Source of the DNA: Euryarchaeota archaeon UBA60
GTDB taxonomy: Archaea > Thermoplasmatota > Poseidoniia > Poseidoniales > Poseidoniaceae
Length of the DNA: 6,030 nt
Reading direction: 5' to 3'
NCBI GenBank assembly: GCA_002503395.1
Contig: DARQ01000006.1
Span: forward strand, 1-6,030
Below, one piece after another: positions 1-6,030 of this stretch. Position 1 is the stretch's first letter. Every line of letters begins with the position of its first letter. Under the pieces are notes generated by a model. It worked only from the letters and a program-made list of their open reading frames with translations. It ran no database searches and had not been told where the DNA came from. Both the position numbers and the translations under genes were made by a program.

Positions 1-1069
1 CAAGGCCGGTCTGTACGACGACATCGTCCAATGAACGGCTCGCGAGGTGTGCTTTCAAGGCATCAAAGCCTGCGGTTTTGTCGGCGATGAATTGGTGGTC
101 GATGAATGGCTTCTCAGCATCCATCTCCAGCATTATCTTCATTATTCCCTGCAGTAATGCGGTATCGGAATTGATCTTCAATTGGAGAAACTTGTCGGCT
201 AACTTATCCTTACCAAAGCGCAATTTCATGTAATCTTGTGGATGTTTGAATTTCACAAGTCCGGCTTCAGGTAACGGGTTTATGTGGACTATTTTCGCGC
301 CATTCCTTTTGGCATCTCTCAGTGCGGTCAGCATCCTCGGGTGATTGGTACCGGGGTTCTGACCCATTACCAGAATCAGATCAGCATGATTGAAGTCCTC
401 GAGGCTTACCGTGCCCTTGCCGATGCCGATTGTCTCACCCATTGCGGCACCACTTGATTCGTGGCACATGTTAGAGCAATCTGGGAGATTATTGGTGCCG
501 TAAATCCGAGCAAATAGTTGGAAAAGAAATGCCGCCTCATTACTTGTACGCCCTGATGTATAGAATATTGCGCGATTTGCATCTTCGATATTCTGCAACC
601 TCTTAGCCACTAATTCAAAGGCCTTCTCCCAAGTAATCGGTTGGTAGTGAGAGGCACCGCTGGACAGATACATCGGTGATGTCAATCGCCCGCGTGAATT
701 GAGCCAATGATCGCTACGAGCCGAGAGCTCCTGCACAGAATTGTCGGCGAAAAAACGTGGCTTTATTCGCTTCTTTGTCGCTTCATCGGCAACCGCCTTG
801 GCGCCATTCTCGCAAAACTCGAATGCTGACCTCTTTCCAACTGGGTCAGGCCATGCACATCCGGGACAATCGAATCCATCCTTTTGGTTGACCATAGTAA
901 GGGTCCTCCAGGTACGAGTCACTCCCATACGCGAAAGGCCATGTTTCAGTGATGAGGTTGCGGCGGGGATGCCGGCGGCGGAGCGCTTGCGCTTGCCGAT
1001 GCGCAATCGCTTACCTTCGGGTGGGCAATTTTCATTCACCCCATCCCGGCCTTCCCCTTCAGCGGACAT
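1..1069 (-). CDS. FdhF/YdeP-family molybdopterin oxidoreductase alpha subunit (formate dehydrogenase-like), C-terminus cut by window edge
   Basis: Bis-MGD molybdopterin oxidoreductase related to the formate dehydrogenase alpha subunit. The minus frame is open from an ATG at 1069 to the left edge, giving 356 codons; the family usually has about 750, so roughly the first half is present. Residues 61-75 read NQKDGFDCPGCAWPD, the hallmark N-terminus of the YdeP branch, followed by FEFCENGAKAV (83-93). Cys68, Cys71 and Cys86 are candidate Fe-S ligands. NMCHESSG places Cys202-His203 at the position of SeCys140-His141 of E. coli FdhH, so this is a cysteine, not selenocysteine, version. ILVMGQNPGTNHPRM and KIVHINPLPEAG are typical cofactor-domain stretches. 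No Tat signal is visible, so it is probably cytoplasmic. The start follows a GAGG site at 7 bases. FdhD lies 69 bases upstream and fits as its maturation factor. Family assignment is firm. The substrate is not: formate is the default guess, but YdeP members lack a settled reaction. Confidence 0.93.
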   Translation of the reverse strand, partial: MSAEGEGRDGVNENCPPEGKRLRIGKRKRSAAGIPAATSSLKHGLSRMGVTRTWRTLTMVNQKDGFDCPGCAWPDPVGKRSAFEFCENGAKAVADEATKKRIKPRFFADNSVQELSARSDHWLNSRGRLTSPMYLSSGASHYQPITWEKAFELVAKRLQNIEDANRAIFYTSGRTSNEAAFLFQLFARIYGTNNLPDCSNMCHESSGAAMGETIGIGKGTVSLEDFNHADLILVMGQNPGTNHPRMLTALRDAKRNGAKIVHINPLPEAGLVKFKHPQDYMKLRFGKDKLADKFLQLKINSDTALLQGIMKIMLEMDAEKPFIDHQFIADKTAGFDALKAHLASRSLDDVVVQTGL

Positions 1070-1138
1070 AATCCCCCCTCGTCGTGTAACTTCTCAATAC
1101 TTACCCTTAGAATCACTTCTCCAGGTCCATTGTCGGTA
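1070..1138 (-). other. 69-base intergenic gap between fdhD and the oxidoreductase gene
   Basis: This is the only certain spacer in the window. It contains the ribosome-binding site at its downstream end. A weak AT-rich stretch (AAGTATTG, about 1096-1103) sits roughly 26-34 bases before the ATG. That is where an archaeal TATA box would sit for a leaderless transcript, but the presence of a ribosome-binding site argues against leaderless initiation. No stable hairpin or T-run terminator was seen, so readthrough from fdhD is the simplest view. Confidence 0.5.
1073..1080 (-). promoter_or_regulatory. Ribosome-binding site of the FdhF/YdeP-family gene
   Basis: The minus strand reads GAGGGGGG directly before ATT-ATG. 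Its GAGG core (1077-1080) stands 7 bases from the ATG at 1069, the same spacing as the GAGGTG site of fdhD. This supports the start at 1069. Confidence 0.55.
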
Positions 1139-1975
1139 TTATTCATCACTACGGATTCTCTGTGGATGAGTATAGATATTCATGGAATCGGTTTTCACGA
1201 ATCCTATCAAGGTGATATTGGCAGCTCTGGCGATATCTATGGCCATTGTCGTCGGGGCGCCTACCGAGATGACGATTTCAATCTCCGCCATTGCCGCCTT
1301 GTGAATCAATTCCAGCCCGGCTCGACCGGAGAGAACCAGTATTCCAATCTCGGCAGGAATACGACCATCTCGCAGACACGAGCCAAGTGTTTTGTCTACC
1401 GCATTATGCCTACCGATATCTTCTCGCAGATACTCAATATCACCTGCACGATTCAGAAGTGCTGAGGCGTGGACACCACCGGTCAAGGCGAAAATACTCT
1501 GCTGTATTTTCACTCGCTCAACCATATCAGAAATATCTTGAATGGCCAATGTGATGGATGTGCGAGATATTTTTCCCGACAACAATTCCATTACTTCATC
1601 GACCGAAGTCCTGCCACACCAGCCACAACTGGGAGTCGAATTCTGAAGACGGCCACTACCAGAGAAATCCACTTCCAGAGAGTCGGGAATAATTGCGTGG
1701 GATTCACCATTTTCCGTATTGATGGTAAAGGTCGAAAAAATCTCACTTGAGGAATTTGGCACCACTCCCTCAGACCACAATAATCCAATCACCAAGTCTT
1801 CCAAATCTTGTGGAGTGCACAGGGTCGTGCTGAAAAGAGTAACTTCGCCACGATGCTCGACGATGATTCGCAATGCTGCCTCGACAGAAATAGCGTCATT
1901 GATAATCGAGGATTCTTTGCCATCATAACGATTGACAGTTCGCACATCAATGCCGTCATGGTGGGTTTCGACCAT
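1139..1975 (-). CDS. fdhD: Formate dehydrogenase accessory sulfurtransferase FdhD
   Basis: FdhD takes sulfur from a cysteine desulfurase and delivers it to the bis-MGD cofactor of formate dehydrogenases, a step needed for their activity. The 278-residue product is full length (E. coli FdhD is about 277). Family signatures appear in order: LCTPQDLEDLVIGLLWSEG (52-70), STPSCGWCGRTS (113-124) with the sulfur-carrying pair Cys117 and Cys120, FALTGGVHASAL (162-173), REDIGRHNAVDK (184-195), LSGRAGLELIHKAAMAE (215-231), SVGAPTTMAIDIA (237-249), and IGFVKTDSMNIYTHPQRI near the C-terminus. The start at 1975 has a strong GAGGTG site 7 bases upstream and overlaps the end of the esterase gene by 20 bases in another frame, which suggests translational coupling. 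Its probable client, the molybdopterin oxidoreductase, is encoded next. No key residue is missing. The product is expected in the cytoplasm. Confidence 0.97.
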   Translation of the reverse strand: MVETHHDGIDVRTVNRYDGKESSIINDAISVEAALRIIVEHRGEVTLFSTTLCTPQDLEDLVIGLLWSEGVVPNSSSEIFSTFTINTENGESHAIIPDSLEVDFSGSGRLQNSTPSCGWCGRTSVDEVMELLSGKISRTSITLAIQDISDMVERVKIQQSIFALTGGVHASALLNRAGDIEYLREDIGRHNAVDKTLGSCLRDGRIPAEIGILVLSGRAGLELIHKAAMAEIEIVISVGAPTTMAIDIARAANITLIGFVKTDSMNIYTHPQRIRSDE

Positions 1976-4646
1976 CGCCTAACACCTCACTGCCCAGACC
2001 TGTTCTGGTGACGAGAGTGGTCTGCTCCATCCACTTCTCCTCTTCGCTCAGCAGTGGTTTAGCCGGTGGTTGCTGACGGTAGAGGGCGACAAGAATTGCC
2101 AAAATTGCGATGAGCAGGAAGACGGCAATGACATTTGAATTGACAAGGTCACCAGATGATGATTTAGCATCAGCCTCATCTGTCGAGGCAGTATCATCCG
2201 CTGTAGTGTCGTCAACCACCGGGGCATCACTCAGCATTAGAATATGAGTGGTTGAAACACTGACTTCCCCGGAGGTCAGAGTCAGGTCCCAATCAATTCT
2301 CATGTACTGAGAATCACTAGGTACCAGCATCGTCCACTCGTAGGTTCCGTTACTAGCATCTTCAATCACTGGAGCAGAGAAATTACCCACTCTGGCAATC
2401 TGCGTTAGTTGCATCGAGCAATTTGATGAGCATTGGATGAGGATTTGGAATGTGATATTGCTACCTAGGTAATGTTGTGAGCCGTGTCCTGGCGAGATGA
2501 CTTCAAGAGTAAGAGTGGGGCAACCTCCCGATTCACCGGAGGTTGAGGGGCACAGGTCATCGCGGTCGTTGAAACCATCTTCATCGCCATCGAGTTGCTC
2601 ATCGGCACAGCCGGAATCATCTGTAATTACCCCATACGATGTTTCAGGACAGTCATCTACTGCATCCGAAAAGCCGTCATAATCGGTATCCAATTCCACC
2701 AACGCACAGCCAACAGCATTCACCGACTCACCTGATGGAGTTGTCGGGCATTCGTCATAGGCATTCATTATTCCATCTTCGTCATCGTCCTTCTGGGTCG
2801 TGCCACACCCCACCGCATCGACAGAATCACCGGCTGGAGTATCCACACACTCATCCTTGTGATCTTTCACGCCGTCGTCATCGCTGTCCTTTTGGTATAG
2901 CGCACAGCCATTTTCGTCAACAAGGCTACCGGCCCATGAGCCGGGGCACAAGTCCAAATCATTGGTGACATTATCATCATCGTCATCCTTCTGATTGGGT
3001 GCACAACCGTTAAGGTCAACGGTAAATGATATGTCGGTGTCTGGGCATTGGTCGATTCCATTGAGAACGCCATCATCATCAGCATCGAATTGTGACCATC
3101 CACAGCCATCCGCATCGACTTCCTCACCCACCGGGGTGCCTGGACATTGGTCGATATCATTGGTCAACCCGTCTTCATCATCATCGAGTTGTGATTCAGA
3201 ACATCCATCTTCATTGGCGGACTCATTTGCTGGAGTATCCGGGCAATAGTCATCCTCATTGAGAACCCCATCACCATCCATATCGGGAGGAGGAACATCA
3301 CAGCCATTCGCGGTTACCGGAACATCAGGTAGAGTATCAAGGCATTCATCGGCATCATCTGCGACTGCATCGCCATCGACGTCGGCAACGCCCATGAGCT
3401 CACGGATGTATATGTCGACAAGGTCATGCATGGTCAGGGATGGATGCATTTTATCGAAGTAGATGTATTCCTCTGCATTCAGGGCTATGGGGTCACCATT
3501 CTCACAGGCGTACCCATCGTGGTCACAGGCGGGATGGGTGATATTGGTCAGTCCGAAATACGAAGGATTATTGTAGACAGTATCGAACATCTGCCACACC
3601 ATTCCTCGGTGAATGGTCAACGATGTGGCGCTGACGGTATCATTCAGCATCGAGTGGAGTTTGAGGTTGAAGTCAAGGATACGCTCGTGCATTGCAACCA
3701 CTCCGGCTTCGTCATTCTCCTCATTGACCCGAGGTACTGTGTCAAGAGGTGGCAGTTCAAGCACAAGGAATTCCGTCGCCCCAGCAGTGGTAAGTTTGGT
3801 GATATGGCTCTCGATATTATCGACTACTTTCTGGGTGTCCTGCTCATCGCTGTGGACGAAGTCGTTACCGCCGCACCAGATGATTACTAACTCGTTGGCA
3901 TTTATCTGTCTGTTTTGAAGGTAATCGTCAACTTGCTTACCGACGTTTGGGATGACGAATAGGTAGGTGCCACTACCAGAGTGAGCACCACCATAGGCGC
4001 GGTTATTACCACTTGCCGAGCCTCGCCCGGGGGACATACTCACTCCCATGAACTGACCGAATTGTGAAGACCAAACATCGCCGTTGGAATACCTCCCATT
4101 CCAATAAGGTGGGCTGTCTGGAGTACCCCACTGGTTGTATGAATTACCCATATCAGAAAGCGAATCACCAAACAAGATGATATCGGAATAAGACTCCGGT
4201 AGGGTATTGGTAGAGGAACTGAAATTTGCTTGAGAGATGGCTAATTGGCCGCTGACATCACTGAGTTCCACAATCAGTCGGTGAAGAAATGATATGGAAG
4301 AATTCAAGTGGTTAGCCTGAACTTGAATCTGCATCTCAGAGTTTGTAGCAGAAATGTTCAGTTGTCCGTTTCCGATGAGAACATCCTGCCCCAAAGTCCC
4401 ATTGCCAGAACGGATCTCCCACTGTAGGGTATACATTTGTCCAGTAGTAAGGTTTGATGCGATAATTGAGGCGATGAATGTCTCAGCGGAAGTCCACACC
4501 TCTTTGCCCAGTTGAATTGACAAATCCTCTGCGCTTCCACCCTGGCTATGGCCACTACGCTCTTGACCAGCGCTGGTTGGAACGCTGGCAGCCCAGGGCA
4601 TCGCCATCATCGAAATGACCAGCAGGAATGCTAGACGCCATCCCAT
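1956..4646 (-). CDS. Secreted, membrane-anchored SGNH/GDSL esterase with nine TSP3 repeats
   Basis: Predicted cell-surface ester hydrolase of 896 residues counted from the ATG at 4646. A signal peptide (MGWR, then a hydrophobic core to about residue 20, cleavage near AAS-VP) is followed by a beta-rich, N-glycosylation-sequon-rich region (about 40-150). The SGNH domain (about 153-416) has block I FGDSLSDMGN with nucleophile Ser162, block II NRAYGGA (215-221), block III GGND (259-262), and block V DKMH with Asp398 and His401. Nine TSP3 repeats (422-709) follow, then an Ig-like stretch (about 710-808), an acidic Ser/Thr/Asp stalk, one membrane helix (about 836-856) and a roughly 40-residue cytoplasmic tail. 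Starting at TTG 4709 would add 21 residues, overlap the cyclodeaminase stop by 4 bases and use a weak AGGA. The ATG is preferred because it gives a normal signal peptide, although no ribosome-binding site precedes it. The GDSL-to-GRYSNG pattern resembles lipase, hemolysin and CE16 acetylesterase members; the substrate is unknown. It probably acts outside the cell. Confidence 0.9.
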   Translation of the reverse strand: MGWRLAFLLVISMMAMPWAASVPTSAGQERSGHSQGGSAEDLSIQLGKEVWTSAETFIASIIASNLTTGQMYTLQWEIRSGNGTLGQDVLIGNGQLNISATNSEMQIQVQANHLNSSISFLHRLIVELSDVSGQLAISQANFSSSTNTLPESYSDIILFGDSLSDMGNSYNQWGTPDSPPYWNGRYSNGDVWSSQFGQFMGVSMSPGRGSASGNNRAYGGAHSGSGTYLFVIPNVGKQVDDYLQNRQINANELVIIWCGGNDFVHSDEQDTQKVVDNIESHITKLTTAGATEFLVLELPPLDTVPRVNEENDEAGVVAMHERILDFNLKLHSMLNDTVSATSLTIHRGMVWQMFDTVYNNPSYFGLTNITHPACDHDGYACENGDPIALNAEEYIYFDKMHPSLTMHDLVDIYIRELMGVADVDGDAVADDADECLDTLPDVPVTANGCDVPPPDMDGDGVLNEDDYCPDTPANESANEDGCSESQLDDDEDGLTNDIDQCPGTPVGEEVDADGCGWSQFDADDDGVLNGIDQCPDTDISFTVDLNGCAPNQKDDDDDNVTNDLDLCPGSWAGSLVDENGCALYQKDSDDDGVKDHKDECVDTPAGDSVDAVGCGTTQKDDDEDGIMNAYDECPTTPSGESVNAVGCALVELDTDYDGFSDAVDDCPETSYGVITDDSGCADEQLDGDEDGFNDRDDLCPSTSGESGGCPTLTLEVISPGHGSQHYLGSNITFQILIQCSSNCSMQLTQIARVGNFSAPVIEDASNGTYEWTMLVPSDSQYMRIDWDLTLTSGEVSVSTTHILMLSDAPVVDDTTADDTASTDEADAKSSSGDLVNSNVIAVFLLIAILAILVALYRQQPPAKPLLSEEEKWMEQTTLVTRTGLGSEVLGDGRNPP
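1983..1988 (-). promoter_or_regulatory. Strong Shine-Dalgarno of fdhD inside the upstream gene's tail
   Basis: GAGGTG on the minus strand lies 7 bases before the fdhD ATG at 1975. It is embedded in codons for Glu-Val near the C-terminus of the esterase gene. It matches the conserved 16S rRNA 3' end complement and fixes the fdhD start. Confidence 0.8.
2520..3383 (-). repeat. Nine thrombospondin type-3 repeats, 33 residues (99 bases) each
   Basis: Protein-level tandem repeat inside the esterase gene. Each unit begins with a DxDxDG-like calcium loop and carries Cys at positions 14 and 28, followed by a 5-residue linker such as SESQL or ALYQK. Eight units keep exactly this spacing. The ninth (ending at 2520) is shortened by 4 residues between its two Cys. 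Units begin at base positions 3383, 3284, 3185, 3086, 2987, 2888, 2789, 2690 and 2591. The DNA copies have diverged, so this is an old repeat rather than a recent expansion. TSP3 repeats bind calcium and form a stiff stalk; the 18 cysteines imply disulfides and an extracellular location. Confidence 0.93.
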
Positions 4647-4705
4647 GTACGGACTTAGAGTGGTGTAGGAAATGAACCTGTCGCTGATTTGGATGCTGAT
4701 CTGAA

Positions 4706-5338
4706 TCAAAGCCGTTCCTGTACGGCGTGGATAGAAGCACGAGAAACTTCACTGACATCCACCTTTAACTGCTCACATTCTGCCCTTTCATCGGCACCCA
4801 TGTCTTCAGGCAGTGATGAGAGATTGATTTCGACATTCATCAGTGCGCCTTTGCACGCGGTACTCGCGAATAATGAGGCTACTCCAACATCGCTGACGGC
4901 ATTGGCATTTCCATGGGCAGCCAATTCCGGCAATGCGCTGAGTAACTTAAATGCAAGACGGGCAGTTTCCAAGGGTGTCCTTGCAGCTTCGAGAGTTGCA
5001 CGTCGAATCTCGACTCGGCGCAAGTCAATCTGCTCATCATCATCTTTTGCCATTTTGAATGCTGCCATGACCTCATCGAAAGCGGCGCTGTCCTCGGAGG
5101 CCAATTCCAGCGAGCGGCTGAACAGGGGGATGGCAATATTACTGACCTTGTCAGCGATTGGCCATCCCGATTGCCACTTTTCATTACCCAAAGTCAGGTC
5201 ACAGACCATGCAGGCAAGAGCAGCACTTTGCCCCAATGCTATTGCCGCCGCTGTACCTCCTCCTGGGGTCGGGGAGGAACTGGCCAAAGCCGCTTGAAAT
5301 TCTCTAAGTGTCATGTCGTCCCAACTATCTGCCATCAT
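4706..5338 (-). CDS. Formiminotransferase-cyclodeaminase family protein (formimidoyl-THF cyclodeaminase or methenyl-THF cyclohydrolase)
   Basis: Stand-alone 210-residue protein of the cyclodeaminase domain family, found at the C-terminus of animal FTCD and as the FchA cyclohydrolase in bacteria. Family features are ASSSPTPGGGTAAA (19-31) with the glycine-rich folate-binding turn, SEDSAAFDEVMAAFKM (81-96), and SDVGVASLFASTACKGALMN (149-168). The length fits the family (about 200). The neighbouring formiminotransferase favours the cyclodeaminase reaction: 5-formimino-THF to 5,10-methenyl-THF plus ammonia. The ATG at 5338 overlaps the upstream stop as ATGA. A second ATG at 5335 stands better spaced (5 bases) from GGTGAT and would remove one Met. 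No signal peptide is visible; the product is expected in the cytoplasm. The family is clear. Cyclodeaminase versus cyclohydrolase cannot be settled from sequence alone. Confidence 0.93.
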   Translation of the reverse strand: MMADSWDDMTLREFQAALASSSPTPGGGTAAAIALGQSAALACMVCDLTLGNEKWQSGWPIADKVSNIAIPLFSRSLELASEDSAAFDEVMAAFKMAKDDDEQIDLRRVEIRRATLEAARTPLETARLAFKLLSALPELAAHGNANAVSDVGVASLFASTACKGALMNVEINLSSLPEDMGADERAECEQLKVDVSEVSRASIHAVQERL

Positions 5339-6030
5339 TCATCACCGATTGTCCATTCTATAATTCGATTTGCTGGGTCGAATTCACCCAAAGAATCTAG
5401 TCCTAATCCGGAAATTGCTGCCGCAACCAGTTCGCTCTCGTCAGCAGTTGTGGCATCGTCGTGGTACCACGTTCCCGATTCAAGCATTGCCGAAAGTGGT
5501 ACCAGACCAACAAGTTCACTGCCACAAACCTCCACCCCATGGTCCACAGCGATTGATTTGACAGCTTCATAGGCATAGTGAAGAGGAGTGGCAGATACGT
5601 CGAGAAGGTTCATCGATACCTGTGAGATCCCATGACCTTCAAGGGTGACGCCCATTCCCTGTACTTTCACGAGCATCCCGGGAATTCTCATCTTCTTACC
5701 ATCTTCACGCTTGATCAATCGGCCTGATGAGCGAACCAGGGTTCCGGCCAATTTCGCAACCTCAGCATCGACCTCATCGAGATTGACATTATAGGCAACG
5801 AGAATATCTCTGGCGCCGATTACAACGGCCCCAAAGCGGGCGATCACATCATTCCACACCCTCGGCCCTTGGTCGGGCCAGCGCGTCTCATCACCATGCG
5901 CAGTTTCGGAAGAGGAATGTTGTCCATCTTCGGTAAGGCGTGATTGCAAACCCTCATACTCTCCCTTCCTCAAAGTCGAGAGCATCAGTCGTGCCTCATC
6001 ACTGGCGGCGGCACCGTAGTGGTATACCGG
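5335..6030 (-). CDS. Glutamate formiminotransferase, N-terminus cut by window edge
   Basis: Transfers the formimino group between N-formimino-L-glutamate, the end product of one histidine degradation route, and tetrahydrofolate. The minus frame is open to the right edge. Codons 6030-5986 read PVYHYGAAASDEARL, matching the conserved (V)PVYxYGxAA segment, so the Met codon at 5985 is internal and not the start. Of 231 residues present, later signatures are LRKGEYEGL (20-28), IGARDILVAYNVNLD (71-85), GISQVSMNLLD (134-144), TPLHYAYEAVK (148-158) and GSELVGLVP (170-178). The C-terminal subdomain is complete. Roughly the first 100 residues are missing, including the region of the catalytic His known from mammalian FTCD. 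The stop overlaps the cyclodeaminase start by 4 bases (ATGA), so the two halves of animal FTCD are encoded here as separate, coupled proteins. The product is expected in the cytoplasm. Gene-symbol use varies (ftcD and others), so none is given. Confidence 0.95.
   Translation of the reverse strand, partial: PVYHYGAAASDEARLMLSTLRKGEYEGLQSRLTEDGQHSSSETAHGDETRWPDQGPRVWNDVIARFGAVVIGARDILVAYNVNLDEVDAEVAKLAGTLVRSSGRLIKREDGKKMRIPGMLVKVQGMGVTLEGHGISQVSMNLLDVSATPLHYAYEAVKSIAVDHGVEVCGSELVGLVPLSAMLESGTWYHDDATTADESELVAAAISGLGLDSLGEFDPANRIIEWTIGDE
5341..5346 (-). promoter_or_regulatory. Ribosome-binding site for the cyclodeaminase gene
   Basis: GGTGAT on the minus strand lies in the last codons of the formiminotransferase gene, 2 bases from the ATG at 5338 and 5 bases from the ATG at 5335. 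Aligned to the 16S complement, the second spacing is the same register as the fdhD site, so 5335 may be the true start. Confidence 0.5.

Noticed and set aside
1090..1103. Possible TATA box before the FdhF/YdeP-family gene
   Set aside because: The AT-rich run is short and imperfect, and a ribosome-binding site precedes the ATG, so an independent leaderless promoter is not supported.
741..1169. 142-codon plus-strand open frame at the oxidoreductase N-terminus
   Set aside because: It is antisense to the conserved YdeP N-terminal region, and its composition is that of a reverse-complement shadow.
2520..3383. Regular 99-base periodicity that could suggest a CRISPR array or DNA satellite
   Set aside because: The period is conserved in the protein (DxDxDG and paired Cys) while the DNA units differ; there are no identical short repeats with unique spacers.
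3426..3890. 154-codon plus-strand open frame opposite the SGNH domain
   Set aside because: It covers the complement of the catalytic domain, has no recognisable motif, and overlaps another antisense frame.
1956..4709. Cell-wall or outer-membrane sorting signal at the esterase C-terminus (LPXTG, PEP-CTERM, type IX)
   Set aside because: The C-terminus is one hydrophobic helix followed by a polar tail of about 40 residues with no such motif, so simple membrane anchoring fits better.
4689..5297. 202-codon plus-strand open frame opposite the cyclodeaminase gene
   Set aside because: It lies entirely antisense to a gene with clear family motifs, its Ser/Ala/Arg-rich product resembles no protein I know, and it has no convincing ribosome-binding site.

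Overview
The window holds five genes, all on the minus strand and packed head to tail. Reading in the direction of transcription (right to left) they are: a glutamate formiminotransferase cut by the right edge (5335-6030); a formiminotransferase-cyclodeaminase family protein (4706-5338); a large secreted, membrane-anchored SGNH/GDSL esterase with nine thrombospondin type-3 repeats (1956-4646 or 4709); FdhD, the formate dehydrogenase sulfurtransferase (1139-1975); and a molybdopterin oxidoreductase of the FdhF/YdeP family cut by the left edge (1-1069). The first four genes overlap by 4 to 20 bases (or have a 59-base gap before the esterase if its ATG start is used). The only certain intergenic gap, 69 bases, lies between fdhD and the oxidoreductase gene. 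A single polycistronic unit is likely.

Organism: no marker gene is present, so assignment is inference. The esterase has an N-terminal signal peptide, regular Ca-binding TSP3 repeats with two Cys each, an acidic Ser/Thr/Asp stalk, and one C-terminal membrane helix with a short cytoplasmic tail. It has no LPXTG, PEP-CTERM or type IX sorting tail. This architecture is common in marine planktonic Euryarchaeota (Poseidoniales/MGII and relatives), although marine bacteria also carry TSP3 proteins. Ribosome-binding sites of the GAGGTG/GGTGAT type fit either domain of life. I favour a marine Thermoplasmatota-like archaeon with moderate confidence at best.

Function: the two right-hand genes form the folate arm of histidine (or purine) breakdown. 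They move a formimino group from formiminoglutamate to tetrahydrofolate and then release ammonia to give methenyl-THF. The two left-hand genes are a molybdenum oxidoreductase of the formate-dehydrogenase type and the protein that sulfurates its cofactor. Together they suggest one-carbon metabolism in which formimino-derived carbon could end as formate and be oxidised, but the linking enzyme (formyl-THF ligase or deformylase) is not in the window. The YdeP branch also has no firmly established substrate. The cell-surface esterase in the middle is the unexpected member and has no obvious metabolic tie to its neighbours.

No RNA genes, mobile elements, CRISPR arrays or convincing terminators were seen. 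No gene-free stretch longer than 69 bases exists. All sizeable plus-strand reading frames lie antisense to the five genes and look like shadows.
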